NCBI GenBank assembly: GCA_028751875.1
Contig: CM054140.1
Span: forward strand, 50,094,671 to 50,158,670
Direction: 5' to 3'
Length of the DNA stretch: 64,000 nucleotides
From: Rapana venosa
Taxonomy: Eukaryota; Mollusca; Gastropoda; Neogastropoda; Muricidae
The notes beneath the pieces were generated by a model. It did no database searches. It was not told where the DNA came from and worked only from the letters and a program-made list of their open reading frames with translations. A program made the position numbers and the translations under genes. Within the stretch, counting starts at the first letter, position 1, and the number at the start of each line of letters is the position of its first letter. This document shows, in pieces, positions 22,982-34,250 of this stretch.

Positions 22982-24474
22982 CACACACACTATAATAATA
23001 ATTATTATCACCTGCCTCAACATCCTCTCACACACCCCATCCCCTCCCCCATTCTCCCCCTCCCCCCTCTTCCTCTCCCTTCCTTTTTACTGTCTCTTTA
23101 CACCCCCAAAGACAAGCTGGCCACCACCCTCTAAAAAAGGACAGGAGACGGGCAACAGGAGCAGCAGGGCCAGAACAAGCAAGGTATGGGGGGGGGGGGG
23201 GGGGGGCCTGAGCCCTTACAGACGTTTTGAAGGCTTTCTTTCCAGCCACCCAGCAAGCCACGGTACAGCGCGGTGTGGCTGCCTGTCTGGAGCACACGTG
23301 TGCCTTATCTCCTCAAAGCCAGGCCTGGGCTCTGAGCCTTACCCCGGGTAGGTCCACCGACACCGGGTGTCCGCAAGGAGCCCCAGGATTAGGTGGACAG
23401 CTTTCTAATACCCATTTCCATCAACTACCCGCCTCTTGGCCTTATTACCTGCCACAACCGCCACCGCTACCCGGAGTAAATTACTATTTGAGAGACGACC
23501 ACCTCCCTCGACCTCCCACCCTTTTTAACTGGATTGATATCCCCCACTCCTTCCTTTCCACAACTCTGAGGTGGGCAGGGGTAGAATTAAACACACACAC
23601 ACACACACACGCACACACATGCCGTTTTAAACGGTCTTGTACTGCCGTTGTCTGAAGGCAACGCTGAAATGGGTCACTACGGCGCTGATCATCAGCGTCC
23701 ACTTTGTGCAGATGTTTTGAAAGTTTCATTTCAACTGTCATAGGTAACTTTGATTTTGTCAAAAGCCAAAGAGAGTAGTCCTCTATTATGCAAATGTGGA
23801 GAGACATCGTCGCCATTTTCTCACGTGTCTCTGTTTATTAATACCCTGAAGAAGCATACGTTCACATTTGAATGACCCCTTTCAAAGTATGCTACGCTAT
23901 CTAGAAACCAATTCAGTGAACTGTCAAGATTATGTCAGATAAAATATGAATCCAAACATTTTCGTGCGTGACATAAGCTTGTGTGGTTTGAAATGTTAAT
24001 TCACTGGGGTAGGTTCCAGTTTCCCATTTGTTGAACAAAGTGTGGCGTCAAGCAGACAGATTCATATGGTGCACATTCTCTGACCATAGAGACTGATACA
24101 GGCAGACTTGAAAGAGAGAAGAGCTGTAGGGTGAAGCTTGGCCATAAAGGCAGAATTGTTGTAGTGTAGAAACGTCTCCAGTATTACTCTCAATTGTCTG
24201 TCTGTTCATTGTGCATTTCAAATAAGCTTTACAAAATTGGGGGGAAACCTCGGCAGTCCAAAATACAATAGTGCAAAAAGGGTCCTGAAAAACCTTCCAT
24301 TGGGTAGATCAATCATTCAACACAATGTAGAATTGTGTGTCCCTGTCACGATTTCTTTTACGGCTGTGTCCTAGCTGTCATCTGCAGATTATTATGTCAT
24401 TATTATTTCTTGATGGCACTGAAATGCATATTCCACTAAAAAGGAATGTGCTTTTTATTATTACTAAGTTACAG
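22930..24474. other. No gene seen; unique sequence after a (CA)n run
   Basis: (CA)n at about 22952-22990, a C/T-rich stretch to 23100, poly(G) at 23187-23206, then unique sequence. A 142-codon plus frame from 23227 is Pro/Leu-rich and ends in a (CA)n run. I could not assign it and regard it as doubtful. Confidence 0.4.
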
Positions 24475-24740
24475 ATTTTATTCTTATTTATTCATTCCTT
24501 TATTTTGAGAATAATGGAATGAGTACTCTTGTGCTTTTTTTTTTACATCTAGTCCCCATGTGTTTGCAGTTTTGTAAATTTTATCATTCGTTCTCATTGG
24601 CACAACTGGCCTCTTTTGAAAAAAGGACATGTTTAAAGTCTGTGCAAGATGTTCTGCATGCGTTAGCGCACGGGACCTCGGTTGATAGTCTCATCCCTCG
24701 TCATGGTGGTAGTTGCCTTTGCAGAATAGATCATTAGGAG
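24475..24740 (-). mobile_element. SINE family B, truncated
   Basis: Minus-strand tail GAGAATAATGGAATGAGTAC, body GTGCAAGATGTTCTGCATGC and GGGACCTCGGTTGATAGTCT. The copy stops after CTCATCC, before the tRNA head. Confidence 0.75.
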
Positions 24741-25275
24741 TACACCTTGACTGCCAAAATGTCCCCAGTGAAGTATATATCATGTACCAAATGAGGTTCT
24801 TAACAAGTACAGCACTTGTATGAAACAGTACATTACCATGTAACCACAGCAGTGGTTTCTCGTGTTTTTGTTGTTGCTTTGTTTTGAAGACTGATAAACA
24901 ATCTGGCTAACTTCTGCTACCGAAGAGTGACTCAAACTACCATTAGATGTTGAAACTGCTGTTCCTATTTTGCTTAGATTCACGATTGACATCCTTTTTT
25001 TTATAGGCCTATGGCTAACGGAAGGACTCCTTTCTCACAGCAAATTTCTTTTTTTTTCAGAGTGACGCTCAGTGATGTTGCCGCTTGAGGTCAGGAATCC
25101 AGTTATAAAGTAGGACCCGTGGGGTTTGTTGTTGTTTGTTTGTTTGTTTTGGGTTTGGTTTTTTTTGGTGTGGTTTTTTGTTAGGGGGGGGGGGGGGGTG
25201 TTGAAGAACCAGATTGTCGCCTGCCCCAATTGTCGCTGTGACAATCTTTCAGTGCTGGATTAGTCGCTAAAACCT
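24741..25275. other. No gene seen
   Basis: Unique-looking sequence with GTTT repeats and a poly(G) run near 25186-25198. Confidence 0.5.
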
Positions 25276-25340
25276 AAGCTGCTTCGAGTAAGAGAGAGAG
25301 AGAGTGTCTGTCTGTCTGTCTGTGTTCTGATCTCTCTCTC

Positions 25341-25406
<66 letters not shown>

Positions 25407-25424
25407 CGCTCTCTCTCTCTCCCC
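25276..25424. repeat. (GA)n, (CTGT)n and (TC)n
   Basis: A short GA run, then TCTG tetramers, then about 90 bases of TC repeats. Confidence 0.93.
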
Positions 25425-25633
25425 TCATGATTCACTTTAATCGGTTGTTGGTTTGTTTGTTTTCTTTTCTTCCATATACTATGGTACTGTATATGCCAGT
25501 ATGTTGATTCCCCTCCTTCCCCCAAACTCCGTGTATTGTGGCCTAAGGCCAATGTACATATTAAACACGTTCGGCGTTCAGCGTTCAGCGTTCTCTCTCT
25601 CCCCTGCTCCCCTACAAGCAGCAAGAGGGGAAA

Positions 25634-25953
25634 GGGCAGAGACTTCCCCCACTGAAATGCCTGTCACTGTCAGTGTCATCTGGAGGCAACGTGTAAAGGG
25701 CAGAGACTTCCCCCACTGAAATGCCTGTCACTGTCAGTGTCATCTGGAGGCAACGTGTAAAGGGCAGAGACTTCCCCCACTGAAATGCCTGTCACTGTCA
25801 GTGTCATCTGGAGGCAACGTGTAAAGGGCAGAGACTTCCCCCACTGAAATGCCTGTCACTGTCAGTGTCATCTGGAGGCAACGTGTAAAGGGCAGAGACT
25901 TCCCCCACTGAAATGCCTGTCACTGTCAGTGTCATCTGGAGGCAACGTGTAAA
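25634..25953. repeat. 64-bp tandem repeat, five copies
   Basis: Five exact-length copies starting at 25634, 25698, 25762, 25826 and 25890, each beginning GGGCAGAGACTTCCCCCACT and ending GGAGGCAACGTGTAAA. I saw no differences between copies. An internal CACTGTCAGTGTC is partly palindromic. Confidence 0.97.
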
Positions 25954-26033
25954 GGGCAGCCACCACCTGAAGCCTGCAGCTCTGGACTGGAGTAGCAGGT
26001 GAACAACGCTTCCCGGGTCATGTCACAGACATC

Positions 26034-26047
26034 ACTGATGATGATGG

Positions 26048-26127
<80 letters not shown>

Positions 26128-26285
26128 GTGGTGGTGATGGCGGTGGTGATGATTGTGACGATGACGATGGTAATGGAGGTGACGATTTCGATGACGACTA
26201 CGATGATGACAATGATGATGATAATGATGATGACGACAATGATGATTATGACGGCGATGATGGTGATGATGAGGATGGCTAAAGT
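26034..26285. repeat. (GAT)n triplet repeat
   Basis: A pure (GAT)n run to about 26126, then a degenerate GAT/GAC/GGT region. Poly-Met and poly-His frames here are artefacts. Confidence 0.95.
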
Positions 26286-27939
26286 GCCAAATTCGAGTAG
26301 TTGATAATATGGTATAATGTCTACCCCAACTGAAAGGAATAATCATAGGCCAGTGGTCTAGACAGCTTAGGTTTTGAGAGGTGTTAAACTAGAAACAAGG
26401 GGAATAATAAGTGATTATGAGAGCAGATCTGAATATAACCAGTGACACTGAGCCCATTGGTTGGGCCTGAAAAAAAATGCTGATCTTGGAGATGATCAAA
26501 AAAATGTCAGTACATCTTCAGCGAAATGATCAATAATCAAGTAGTATTCAACGTTAGTTCTGGTTGACAGAAAGATATGTATATGCTTCTCTTTTAAGTT
26601 TGAAGGACTCAAAGAGACTGTCAGAACCATTTAGTTACCACAGAATTGACTTGTTGGCGCCATTCTCACTTGATTTGCAGTAATCATGGACGTAGTTGTG
26701 CGGAGGTACTGCCGGAGCACCTTCAAGGCCTATAGCGTGGTGTCTTCATGGCTTAAACGGGGCAAGCTTGCAGTTACTGACAGCTGGACTCAGAAACCTC
26801 CATTCCTTACCTCCATTTCTAATCGTCACCTTAATCTCTATCCACAGCCTTAAAGTTAACAGTATTAATTGCCACAGATGTGTCAGTGCCTGTGCAAAGT
26901 CAATCTTATCAAAGAACTGATCCCTAGGTATAGATACACGGGACAGCGGCAAATACCCGAGAATGGGCGGAAAGAGAGATAAGAGAGATGGACAGGCCTA
27001 TCCTGGGTATCCTAGTATTGGAAGGAAGCGATAAGCAGACTGAAGAGGCCTGTCTTCACAACCGCTGGGCACAGGGGTCCAAGAGGAGGTAATTTGCTTA
27101 CGATGAACATAAGCCACTGGGCGGTAAAAGACCAGGATTGGGCTGAACCTTGTCAACTACTTCAGACCTTTTTTTTCACCCAGTCTTTTGCTGTTTGCCG
27201 ACTTGAATCCCCTCCAAATAGTTGGAATTGTCTCCTCCTTCCCCTGCTGTCTTTTGTTGTTTCCCCAGTCTGAAGGAGTGTGTTTGATCAGTTTTCCTGT
27301 CTTTGGTTATTGCTCTCCTGGGGCAAGATCCTATCGGGGTACAGTGTGTTGCTTGACTGTTGCCACACTTGGAGATTAGGGCAGGTATGTGGCAGGAGTT
27401 AGGGTGAACAGGGTTAAGCCTGGCACCAGCCAAGACGTGACTTTCAGCCGAATCGAAGAGAACAGGAATTGTTTTCCCTGTTCAACAAGAGCTGGGGTTT
27501 TCCCACAGGCAGCCTATTACAAGATGCGTTATCGATACTGACGTTTACAGGCCTGTGTTTATGCTCAACGTTTTTAACGACCAGCCACTACTCTCTGAAC
27601 TGGAAAAAGTAAATGACGGTCAAGTTTTAAAATGAAAAAGAGGATAAAACACGACCTCCATTGGCTGCTAAACTTGATACTGCTCTTAGTACAGCTGCTG
27701 CTCCAATGGCAGCTGCTGCTCCAGCTACCATCACCTAGATGGACCATTAATTTGTCATTTATTTGCAGATTGTAAGTTTGCAGCCGTAAATGATTCATTC
27801 TCTAATAAGAGCGAAGAATGCGTGTGTGTGTGTGTGTCAGATTAGCGCTTACTTCCATGTTTCTGCGACTGGTCTGCCCCTGGTCTGCCCCGTCGTCGTT
27901 CTGGGAAAAAAACAACAAATTAACAAACCCCAGAACAAC
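26286..27939. other. No gene seen
   Basis: Unique-looking sequence, GC-richer around 26950-27440. No frame matched a known protein. A short (TG)n run occurs at 27820-27837. Confidence 0.45.
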
Positions 27940-28079
27940 CTGCATGGTAGGGTAGGGTAGTTTAAGGCAGGATAGGGTAGTGTGAGGTAGGTATGGGCAG
28001 TGTGGTATTGCATAAGCATAGGCACGGCACGGCATGGTTTGGCATGGCATGGTAGGGTGTGACATGACATGGCATGGCA
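27940..28079. repeat. GGTAG/GGCAT-rich low-complexity stretch
   Basis: GGTAGGGTAGGGTAG on the left, (GGCAT)n and (GACAT)n on the right, joined by imperfect pentamers. Confidence 0.8.
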
Positions 28080-28285
28080 TGGCAGATTTCTCTGTGTCAA
28101 ATTGGGGCTGCTTTCCCATGAAGAACTTACTGCTACAGCACAAGGCAACCCATTACAAAGACGGTCCTGCTTGTGTATTTTCTTTCATCTACCACACGAC
28201 TTTTCTACACCATTTTGCAACGAACACCACACTTTACACCGCGGGTTCTTTTAAGTACCCGAATGTAGGCTGGTGCAAAACGATT
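28080..28285 (-). mobile_element. SINE family C, old diverged copy without head
   Basis: GGCAGATTTCTCTGTGTCAA, then GGGGCTGCTTTCCC and CGCGGGTTCTTTTAAGTACC align in order with family C. It runs directly into a plus-strand family B copy at 28286. Confidence 0.5.
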
Positions 28286-28550
28286 AATGGCTTAGTGGTT
28301 AGACCATCAAACTTGTGATCTGAAAGTAATCTGAGTGCGGGTTTGAGTCTGTGATAAAGTGTCCGTTTACAGGTTGTGTCCTTTGGAAACAGCGTTGGAT
28401 CTGACGCCATTCCTTCAGAAGACACTACACGCCGAGGTGCCGAGTGCAAACGCTGGCATAAACCAATTATATGTCTGTTGAAGAATAGGCCAACTACGGT
28501 CGGCGGCATGGGATGGATGATACAAACGTACCCAGCATGCAGCCTGCAAC
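28286..28550 (+). mobile_element. SINE family B, old diverged copy
   Basis: Head GGCTTAGTGGTTAGACCATC and a decayed box B GCGGGTTTGAGTCTG, then body remnants CCATTCCTTCAGAAGACAC and GAGTGCAAACGCTGG. Directly follows a minus-strand family C remnant. Confidence 0.55.
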
Positions 28551-29060
28551 ATGGAGAGAGATGGGCTCCACCAAGTTCAATTAGTCCATGACCTACTTCC
28601 CGAGATCTGAACACAGATTTCTCGCCAATTTTCAGACTTCAAACATTTTATTTCAAGCAAAAAACCTCAGGTGAACATGAGACTTAAGCAATCCTACAAT
28701 CTGCAGATGTGGGTGTGTGAAAGTACTCACAACATAGCCCGCTCATTACACAATCTAGTCATATCATGTAATCATAGTAATACAGTGTCATACAAGTGGA
28801 AACCCGCCCATCTCCCCACCTTGAAGAAGCCCAAAGCGCTAAGACAGGAACACAGAGGCTGAGTCGGCTATGCGCTACCACTATACCATGAAGCAACCGT
28901 GTAGCTCAAATATGTTGACTTACCATGCTATTTTATAAATAGTGGGAACATGGTTTGGGGCCTAGATCTTCTTTTAGTACTCGGCTATTGAATCATATTG
29001 TAAAACTTCTTTCAGTTTCCCTTGCTCTATGACAACAGCAAAACGAGCACCAAAAATGGA
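28551..29060. other. No gene seen
   Basis: Unique-looking sequence between old SINE remnants and the 35-bp array. Confidence 0.5.
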
Positions 29061-30108
29061 TGTGATGGTTTGTGCAATGGGGTATAAAATATGGGGTGTG
29101 AAGTTAGTGAAATTGGGTATAAGATGCGAGGTATAAAGTTAGTGCAATGGGGTATAAGATGTGGGGTATAAATTTAGTGCAATGGGGTATAGAATGTGGG
29201 GTATAAAGTTAGTGCAGTGGGGTATAAGATGTGGGGTATAAAGTTAGTGCAATGGGGTATACGATGTGGGATATAAATTTTGTGCAATGGGGTATAGAAT
29301 GTGGGGTATAAAGTTAGTGCAATGGGGTATAAGATGTGAGGTATAAAGTTAGTGCAATGGGGTGTAAGATGTGAGGTATAAAGTTAGTGCAATGGGGTAT
29401 AAGATGTGGGATATAAAGTTAGTGCAATGGGGTATAGAATGTGGGGTATAAAGTTAGTGCAATGGGGTATAAGATGTGGGATATAAAGTTAGTGCAATGG
29501 GGTATAAGATGTGAGGTATAAAGTTTGTGCAATGGGGTATAAGATGTGAGGTATAAAGTTAGTGCAATGGGGTATAAGATGTGGGATATAAAGTTAGTGC
29601 AATGGGGTATAAGATGTGAGGTATAAAGTTAGTGCAATGGGGTATAAGATGTGGCATATAAAGTTAGTGCAATGGGGTATAGAATGTGGGGTATAAAGTT
29701 AGTGCAATGGGGTATACGATGTGGGATATAAAGTTAGTGCAATGGGGTATAGAATGTGGGGTATAAAGTTAGTGCAATGGGGTATACGATGTGGGATATA
29801 AAGTTTGTGCAATGGGGTATAGAATATGGGGTATAAAGTTAGTGCAATGGGGTATAAAATATGGGGTATAAAGTTTGTGCAATGGGGTATAAGATGTAGA
29901 ATGTATAATTAGTGCAACGGGTATAGAATGTGGGGTATAAAGTTAAGGAGGTATGTGGGGTATAAAGTTGTTGCAATGGGGTATAGAATGTGCGGTACAA
30001 AGTTAGTTCAATGGGGTATAGAATGTGGGGTATAAAGTTTGTGCAATGGGGTATAAGATGTGCGATATAAAATGAATGCAATGGGGTATAAGATGTGTGG
30101 TATCAAGT
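29061..30108. repeat. 35-bp minisatellite, about 30 units
   Basis: Units of GTGCAATGGGGTATAAGATG then TGGGGTATAAAGTTA. Each unit has two half-units sharing GGGGTATAA, so it looks like a fused dimer. Single-base variants (GTGAGG, GTGGGA, CGATG) are scattered and the right edge near 29900-30000 is irregular. Minus-strand open frames here are artefacts. Confidence 0.95.
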
Positions 30109-30170
30109 TCAGCCCTCACCAGATCTGTAGCTGTTTATTCTTTCTGTCCTTCTATTCACACATACGCGTG

Positions 30171-30172
30171 TG

Positions 30173-30253
<81 letters not shown>

Positions 30254-30254
30254 T
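30171..30254. repeat. (CA)n(GA)n compound microsatellite
   Basis: Short CA run then about 65 bases of GA. It follows the 35-bp array closely. Confidence 0.93.
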
Positions 30255-31142
30255 CCTTGAAAAGAACAAAGAAAAAGAAGGAAGAGGACCCCAAAAGCCA
30301 CACCACACACAGATGGCCGGCCTTATCAGTTCAGGGCTGATCCAAAACCTTCAGCCAACGAGAATCACGCAAAGCCCCTCTCCTCCTAGACGCAGGGGAC
30401 AGGTATCGGGCAGGGTAAATAGACCCGCTAATACCCGACTTTATCCGGGTAGATCGATTAGTCGGGTGTCGCACAGCCTGTCAGCAAGCCTTTGATTCGC
30501 TGACATGGCCAAATCTACGCCATTAGACCAGCAGCGGGGGACTGGCTTAAGATTCACACCCCGACGTCTTCAACATCTGCACAAGCTTCTCTCTCGGTCG
30601 GCGTGAGGTCTTCCTTCCCTCCTCTAGGAATGCCGCCCGGGGTTCGGACACACATTCCCCGGAACAGCGGAGACTTTCAGATTGACAGCGAGGCTGGTGG
30701 TGGCGATGACAGCAACAACACATCCCAAGCAGAGATGGGAGCTTGAAAAATGTGCATAATTATATGATATGCATGCGCTGAAAGTGAAGAAGCACTTACA
30801 TATGCAAACAAACCCTGATTATGATGATTGTGCCTAGTGACCGTGACAAAATTACCAGCAAAACTACAGCTTGCGGCAACGAGAATTTGGGTTTGTCTGG
30901 AGCAGCTTTGCACTGCTTAGTTTCACATAGTCTCAGAAACAAAGAAAAGAAAACAAAACAAAACACATTTTCTTAACAGTCTCCTTAGAAGACTGCATCG
31001 TTATCTCTGCTAAGCTCTGTAATATTAAAATTACTTTAAAAATGAATGGCAACCTTCGTGAAAGATGAGAGAGAGAACTCTGAAAGAGAACTCTGAGAGA
31101 GAACTATGAAATATTTGAATTGTATATTGGCCTTAGGCCACA
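30255..31142. other. Unique GC-richer stretch with an inverted repeat
   Basis: Around 30395-30660 the sequence is GC-rich and non-repetitive, with ACCCGACT at 30433-30440 inverted as AGTCGGGT at 30460-30467. No protein family recognised. Confidence 0.4.
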
Positions 31143-31150
31143 ATAGAGAG

Positions 31151-31228
<78 letters not shown>

Positions 31229-31336
31229 GAGAGAGAATGACAATGACAATGACAAATGACAATGACAAATTCTTTTATTTCGAGGATAATGAATAAGCAC
31301 ACATGTGCTTTTTTACATCTAGTCCCCGCGAATATA

Positions 31337-31395
<59 letters not shown>

Positions 31396-31396
31396 G
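31143..31396. repeat. (GA)n and (CAGA)n runs
   Basis: GA repeats to 31236, CAATGA repeats to 31268, then after a SINE tail a GA run and ACAG tetramers to about 31396. Confidence 0.9.
31262..31335 (-). mobile_element. SINE family B, tail fragment
   Basis: Minus-strand tail only: TTTCGAGGATAATGAATAAG and CTTTTTTACATCTAGTCCCC, between two GA-rich microsatellites. Confidence 0.55.
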
Positions 31397-31794
31397 AAAG
31401 AGGCAGACAGAGTTAAAGACAGAGAAACACAGTGATACAGAGACTAACAACAAGAGATAGACAGCAAAACATCCGGAGTCCCCCGATACATCTGTCTGTA
31501 CTCAAAACAGGCGAACAGGGCGGACGAACAGAAAAACCTAGAAAAGAAGCAAACAAAATGGAATCTTGGCACACAGGGATAGAGAGAGAGGTGGGGGGAG
31601 GGGGGCAAATCCTTCACACCTGTTCAAAGGTAGGAGGTCCTCCAATGCGCGTAAAGAAGGAAAAGGACGACAGGCCTGTAGGGAGAGGATTAAGCCCTTG
31701 AAAGATATACCGTGCACTCCCTGCTCGTTCAACATTGTCCGCCACTACCCTTAACACCCCAAATCGATCAAGTCTTTTCTTTTCTTTTCTTTCA

Positions 31795-34250
31795 TTTGTG
31801 ATCGTCAAGGGGGCGGTTTAGTGCTGGGATGCAGGCATTGGTAGGCTGCAGGTTCTGTAAGTCACCGTAGAGCATCTTGGCCATTGGGGTGGGGTCAGGC
31901 CAGATCCTGTGGAATGGATGAGTTGAACGTTCTCACAGCAAGAAGCTTTTAGGGACAAGTTGTAGGGTGTGGTAGTGTAGAGCCAGATCCTCTTCCGGAG
32001 TGCTTCATGTTTAGGTTTTTCCTGTAGCCTGCAAGGGCACTGTAGGGCACTGAAGCGCGTGTTTTCCTGTAGCCTGCAAGGGCACTGTAGGGCACTGAAG
32101 CACATGTTTTCCTGTAGCCTGCAAGGGCACTGAAGCGCGTGTTTTCCTGTAGCCTGCAAGGGCACTGTAGGGCACTGAAGCACGTGTTTTCCTGTAGCCT
32201 GCAAGGGCACTGAAGCGCGTGTTTTCCTGTAGCCTGCAAGGGCACTGAGGCGTGTTTTCTTACTGCAGGACTGAGGCATGGGGTGTTTTCCTGTAGCCTG
32301 CAAGGGCACTGAAGCGCGTGTTTTCCTGTAGCCTGCAAGGGCACTGTAGGGCATTGAAGCACATGTCTTTCTGTAGCCTGCAAGGGCACTGTAGGGCACT
32401 GAAGCGCGTGTTTTCCTGTAGCCTGCAAGGGCACTGTAGGGCACTGAAGCACATGTCTTTCTGTAGCCTGCAAGGGCACTGTAGGGCACTGAAGCGTGTG
32501 TTTTCCTGTAGCCTGCAAAGGCACTGTAGGGCACTGAAGCACATGTTTTCCTGTAGCCTGCAAGGGCACTGAAGCACATGTCTTTCTGTAGCCTGCAAAG
32601 GCACTGTAGGGCACTGAAGCACATGTCTTTCTGTAGCCTGCAAGGGCATTGAAGGTTACTGAAGCACATGTTTTTCTGTAGCCTGCAAGGGCACTGTAGG
32701 GCACTGAAGCACATGTTTTTCTGTAGCCTGCAAGGGCACTGTAGGGCACTGAAGCACATGTTTTTCTGTAGCCTGCAAGGGCACTGTAGGGCACTGAAGC
32801 ACATGTTGTGTTGCCTGGCTGTCAGTCTGACAAGGGCACTCCTCCATGGCCTATGCGGAGTTTTACCTGCATACAATTATGGTAATGCAGGCGAGTGTGA
32901 CGTGTCCTGAGCCTGAGTATGCAGACCTGCTTCCGTCGCAGCAGCATGTGATAGGGGTCTTCGAAGAATGAAGGTTGTATGAATGAATGCTGTTGCATCC
33001 ACTTGTTTCTCTGCTTGGCAGTGATGATGGTCTTGGCTTCAGAATAAACAATAGATCTACCCATCTGCTCTTATCTTGTGCGTTCTACTTGAGGTGGCCT
33101 TGTTGCTTTGTCAACTTTGAAGCATGGATGATAATTTTAGTGTTTCAAAGATTTTTAATCGACTAGAGTTATGTGATAGTCTCCACTTTTGGTATTGGCA
33201 TTGACTTCACGGCTCCTGACTATGATGTAGGTTGCCTGGTCCTGCACCTTGCTAATCTGATCACAGTTGAACATGGCTCTGGTGCCCCATGCTGTCATAC
33301 CAAACTCTACCACTGGCCTGATTCTAGTAGTGTATAGCCTTCTGATAGTCGCGGCGTCTGCATCCTAAGGTGTTCCTTCCTGCTTTTTCCTGATAACAAG
33401 TAGAACCTTGGCGCTGGACTGTTTTGGGGGTATGCTCGTTCCATGTCAGTCGTTTGTCAAAAGTCTCCTCAAGGTAGATGGGGTCTTCCTCAGCAAGCAG
33501 GGTCTGCTCTTCACTAGCAGGGTGGCCTTCTGTTCTTTTGTTGAGAGGCTGAATGTCATGCACGTTGTCTTTGTGGCATCACTTCTGAAAAGTCACCAGT
33601 CTGGGCACCTTTCAGAATGTTCAACGCCTGTTGCAGTCTGTCGTTGGCAGTTGTGAGATATTCCTCTGAGCGCCATCAAAGACCATCAGCACATATGGTT
33701 CACAAACTTTTCTTGGCAAATCTCTAACGATGTTTATGAAGACTGGGAATAGGACAGGACTGAAGACCCCTCCCTGTTGGAATCCATATCTCACTTACTT
33801 CTTTTCGGCTGCATGCTCCATTACTAAGGGCTTGAGCCTTCCTGTTGGGCAAGCACAAGTCAATCTACTGGTACATGCATCCGGTCACATCACTCCTCTG
33901 GAGTTTCAGGCATGGTCAATTGTTCCACACCTTATCAAAAGCCTTCTTCATATCTACACAAGCTGTCAGAGAGTGTTGTTTGTCCTGGAAACCATCCTCG
34001 ACCTTCTAAGCTATGGAAGTCACCAGGTTCTTGCTGAAACACTGTTGTCTAAAGCCTGCCTGATCAGGTGATGGCGTTCTTCTCCAGATGTCACACTAAG
34101 CTGGTGTCCATCATTTAGTTCATGAGCTTGCCTACACAAGTGGAGGGTTGACAGGGTTGTAACTGTTAGTGTGTGTTCCGCATTATTCTATTCTGCATGG
34201 TACCATGTCGGCCTGTCGCCAAGATTGGGGAATATGTCCTAACTTTTGGC
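31795..34250 (-). pseudogene. Decayed LINE reverse transcriptase with internal minisatellite, minus strand
   Basis: Minus-strand pieces in order: DMKKAFDKVWNN near 33918-33970 (palm motif with Asp), GFQQGGVFSPVLF near 33757-33785, LLAEEDPIYLEETFDKRLTW near 33430-33520, then SEAKTIITAKQRNKWMQQHS and VCILRLRTRHTRLHYH near 32870-33050. The C-terminal Cys/His segment ECPCQTDSQATQHVLQCP follows at 32780-32850. The segment after the internal 45-bp array (LRKRIW; PQWPRCSTVTYRTCSLP) continues the same C-terminus. Frameshifts and stops make it inactive. The layout resembles jockey-like LINEs of molluscs; the clade was not tested. Confidence 0.78.
32014..32808. repeat. 45-bp minisatellite inside the LINE C-terminus, 18 units
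   Basis: Eighteen units containing CTGTAGCCTGCAAGGGCACT then GTAGGGCACTGAAGCACATG, with some units lacking the 10-bp CTGTAGGGCA block. On the minus strand a unit reads HVLQCPTVPLQATEK, a duplication of the LINE's own HVLQCP segment. The long minus-strand frames here (352 and 281 codons) are repeat artefacts. Confidence 0.9.

Noticed and set aside
23227..23655. 142-codon Pro-rich plus-strand frame
   Set aside because: It ends in (CA)n translation, has no family resemblance, and has a competing minus frame.
31818..32876. Open frames of 352 and 281 codons on the minus strand
   Set aside because: They are mostly 45-bp repeat units. Only the flanks match a LINE C-terminus, in frames that shift.
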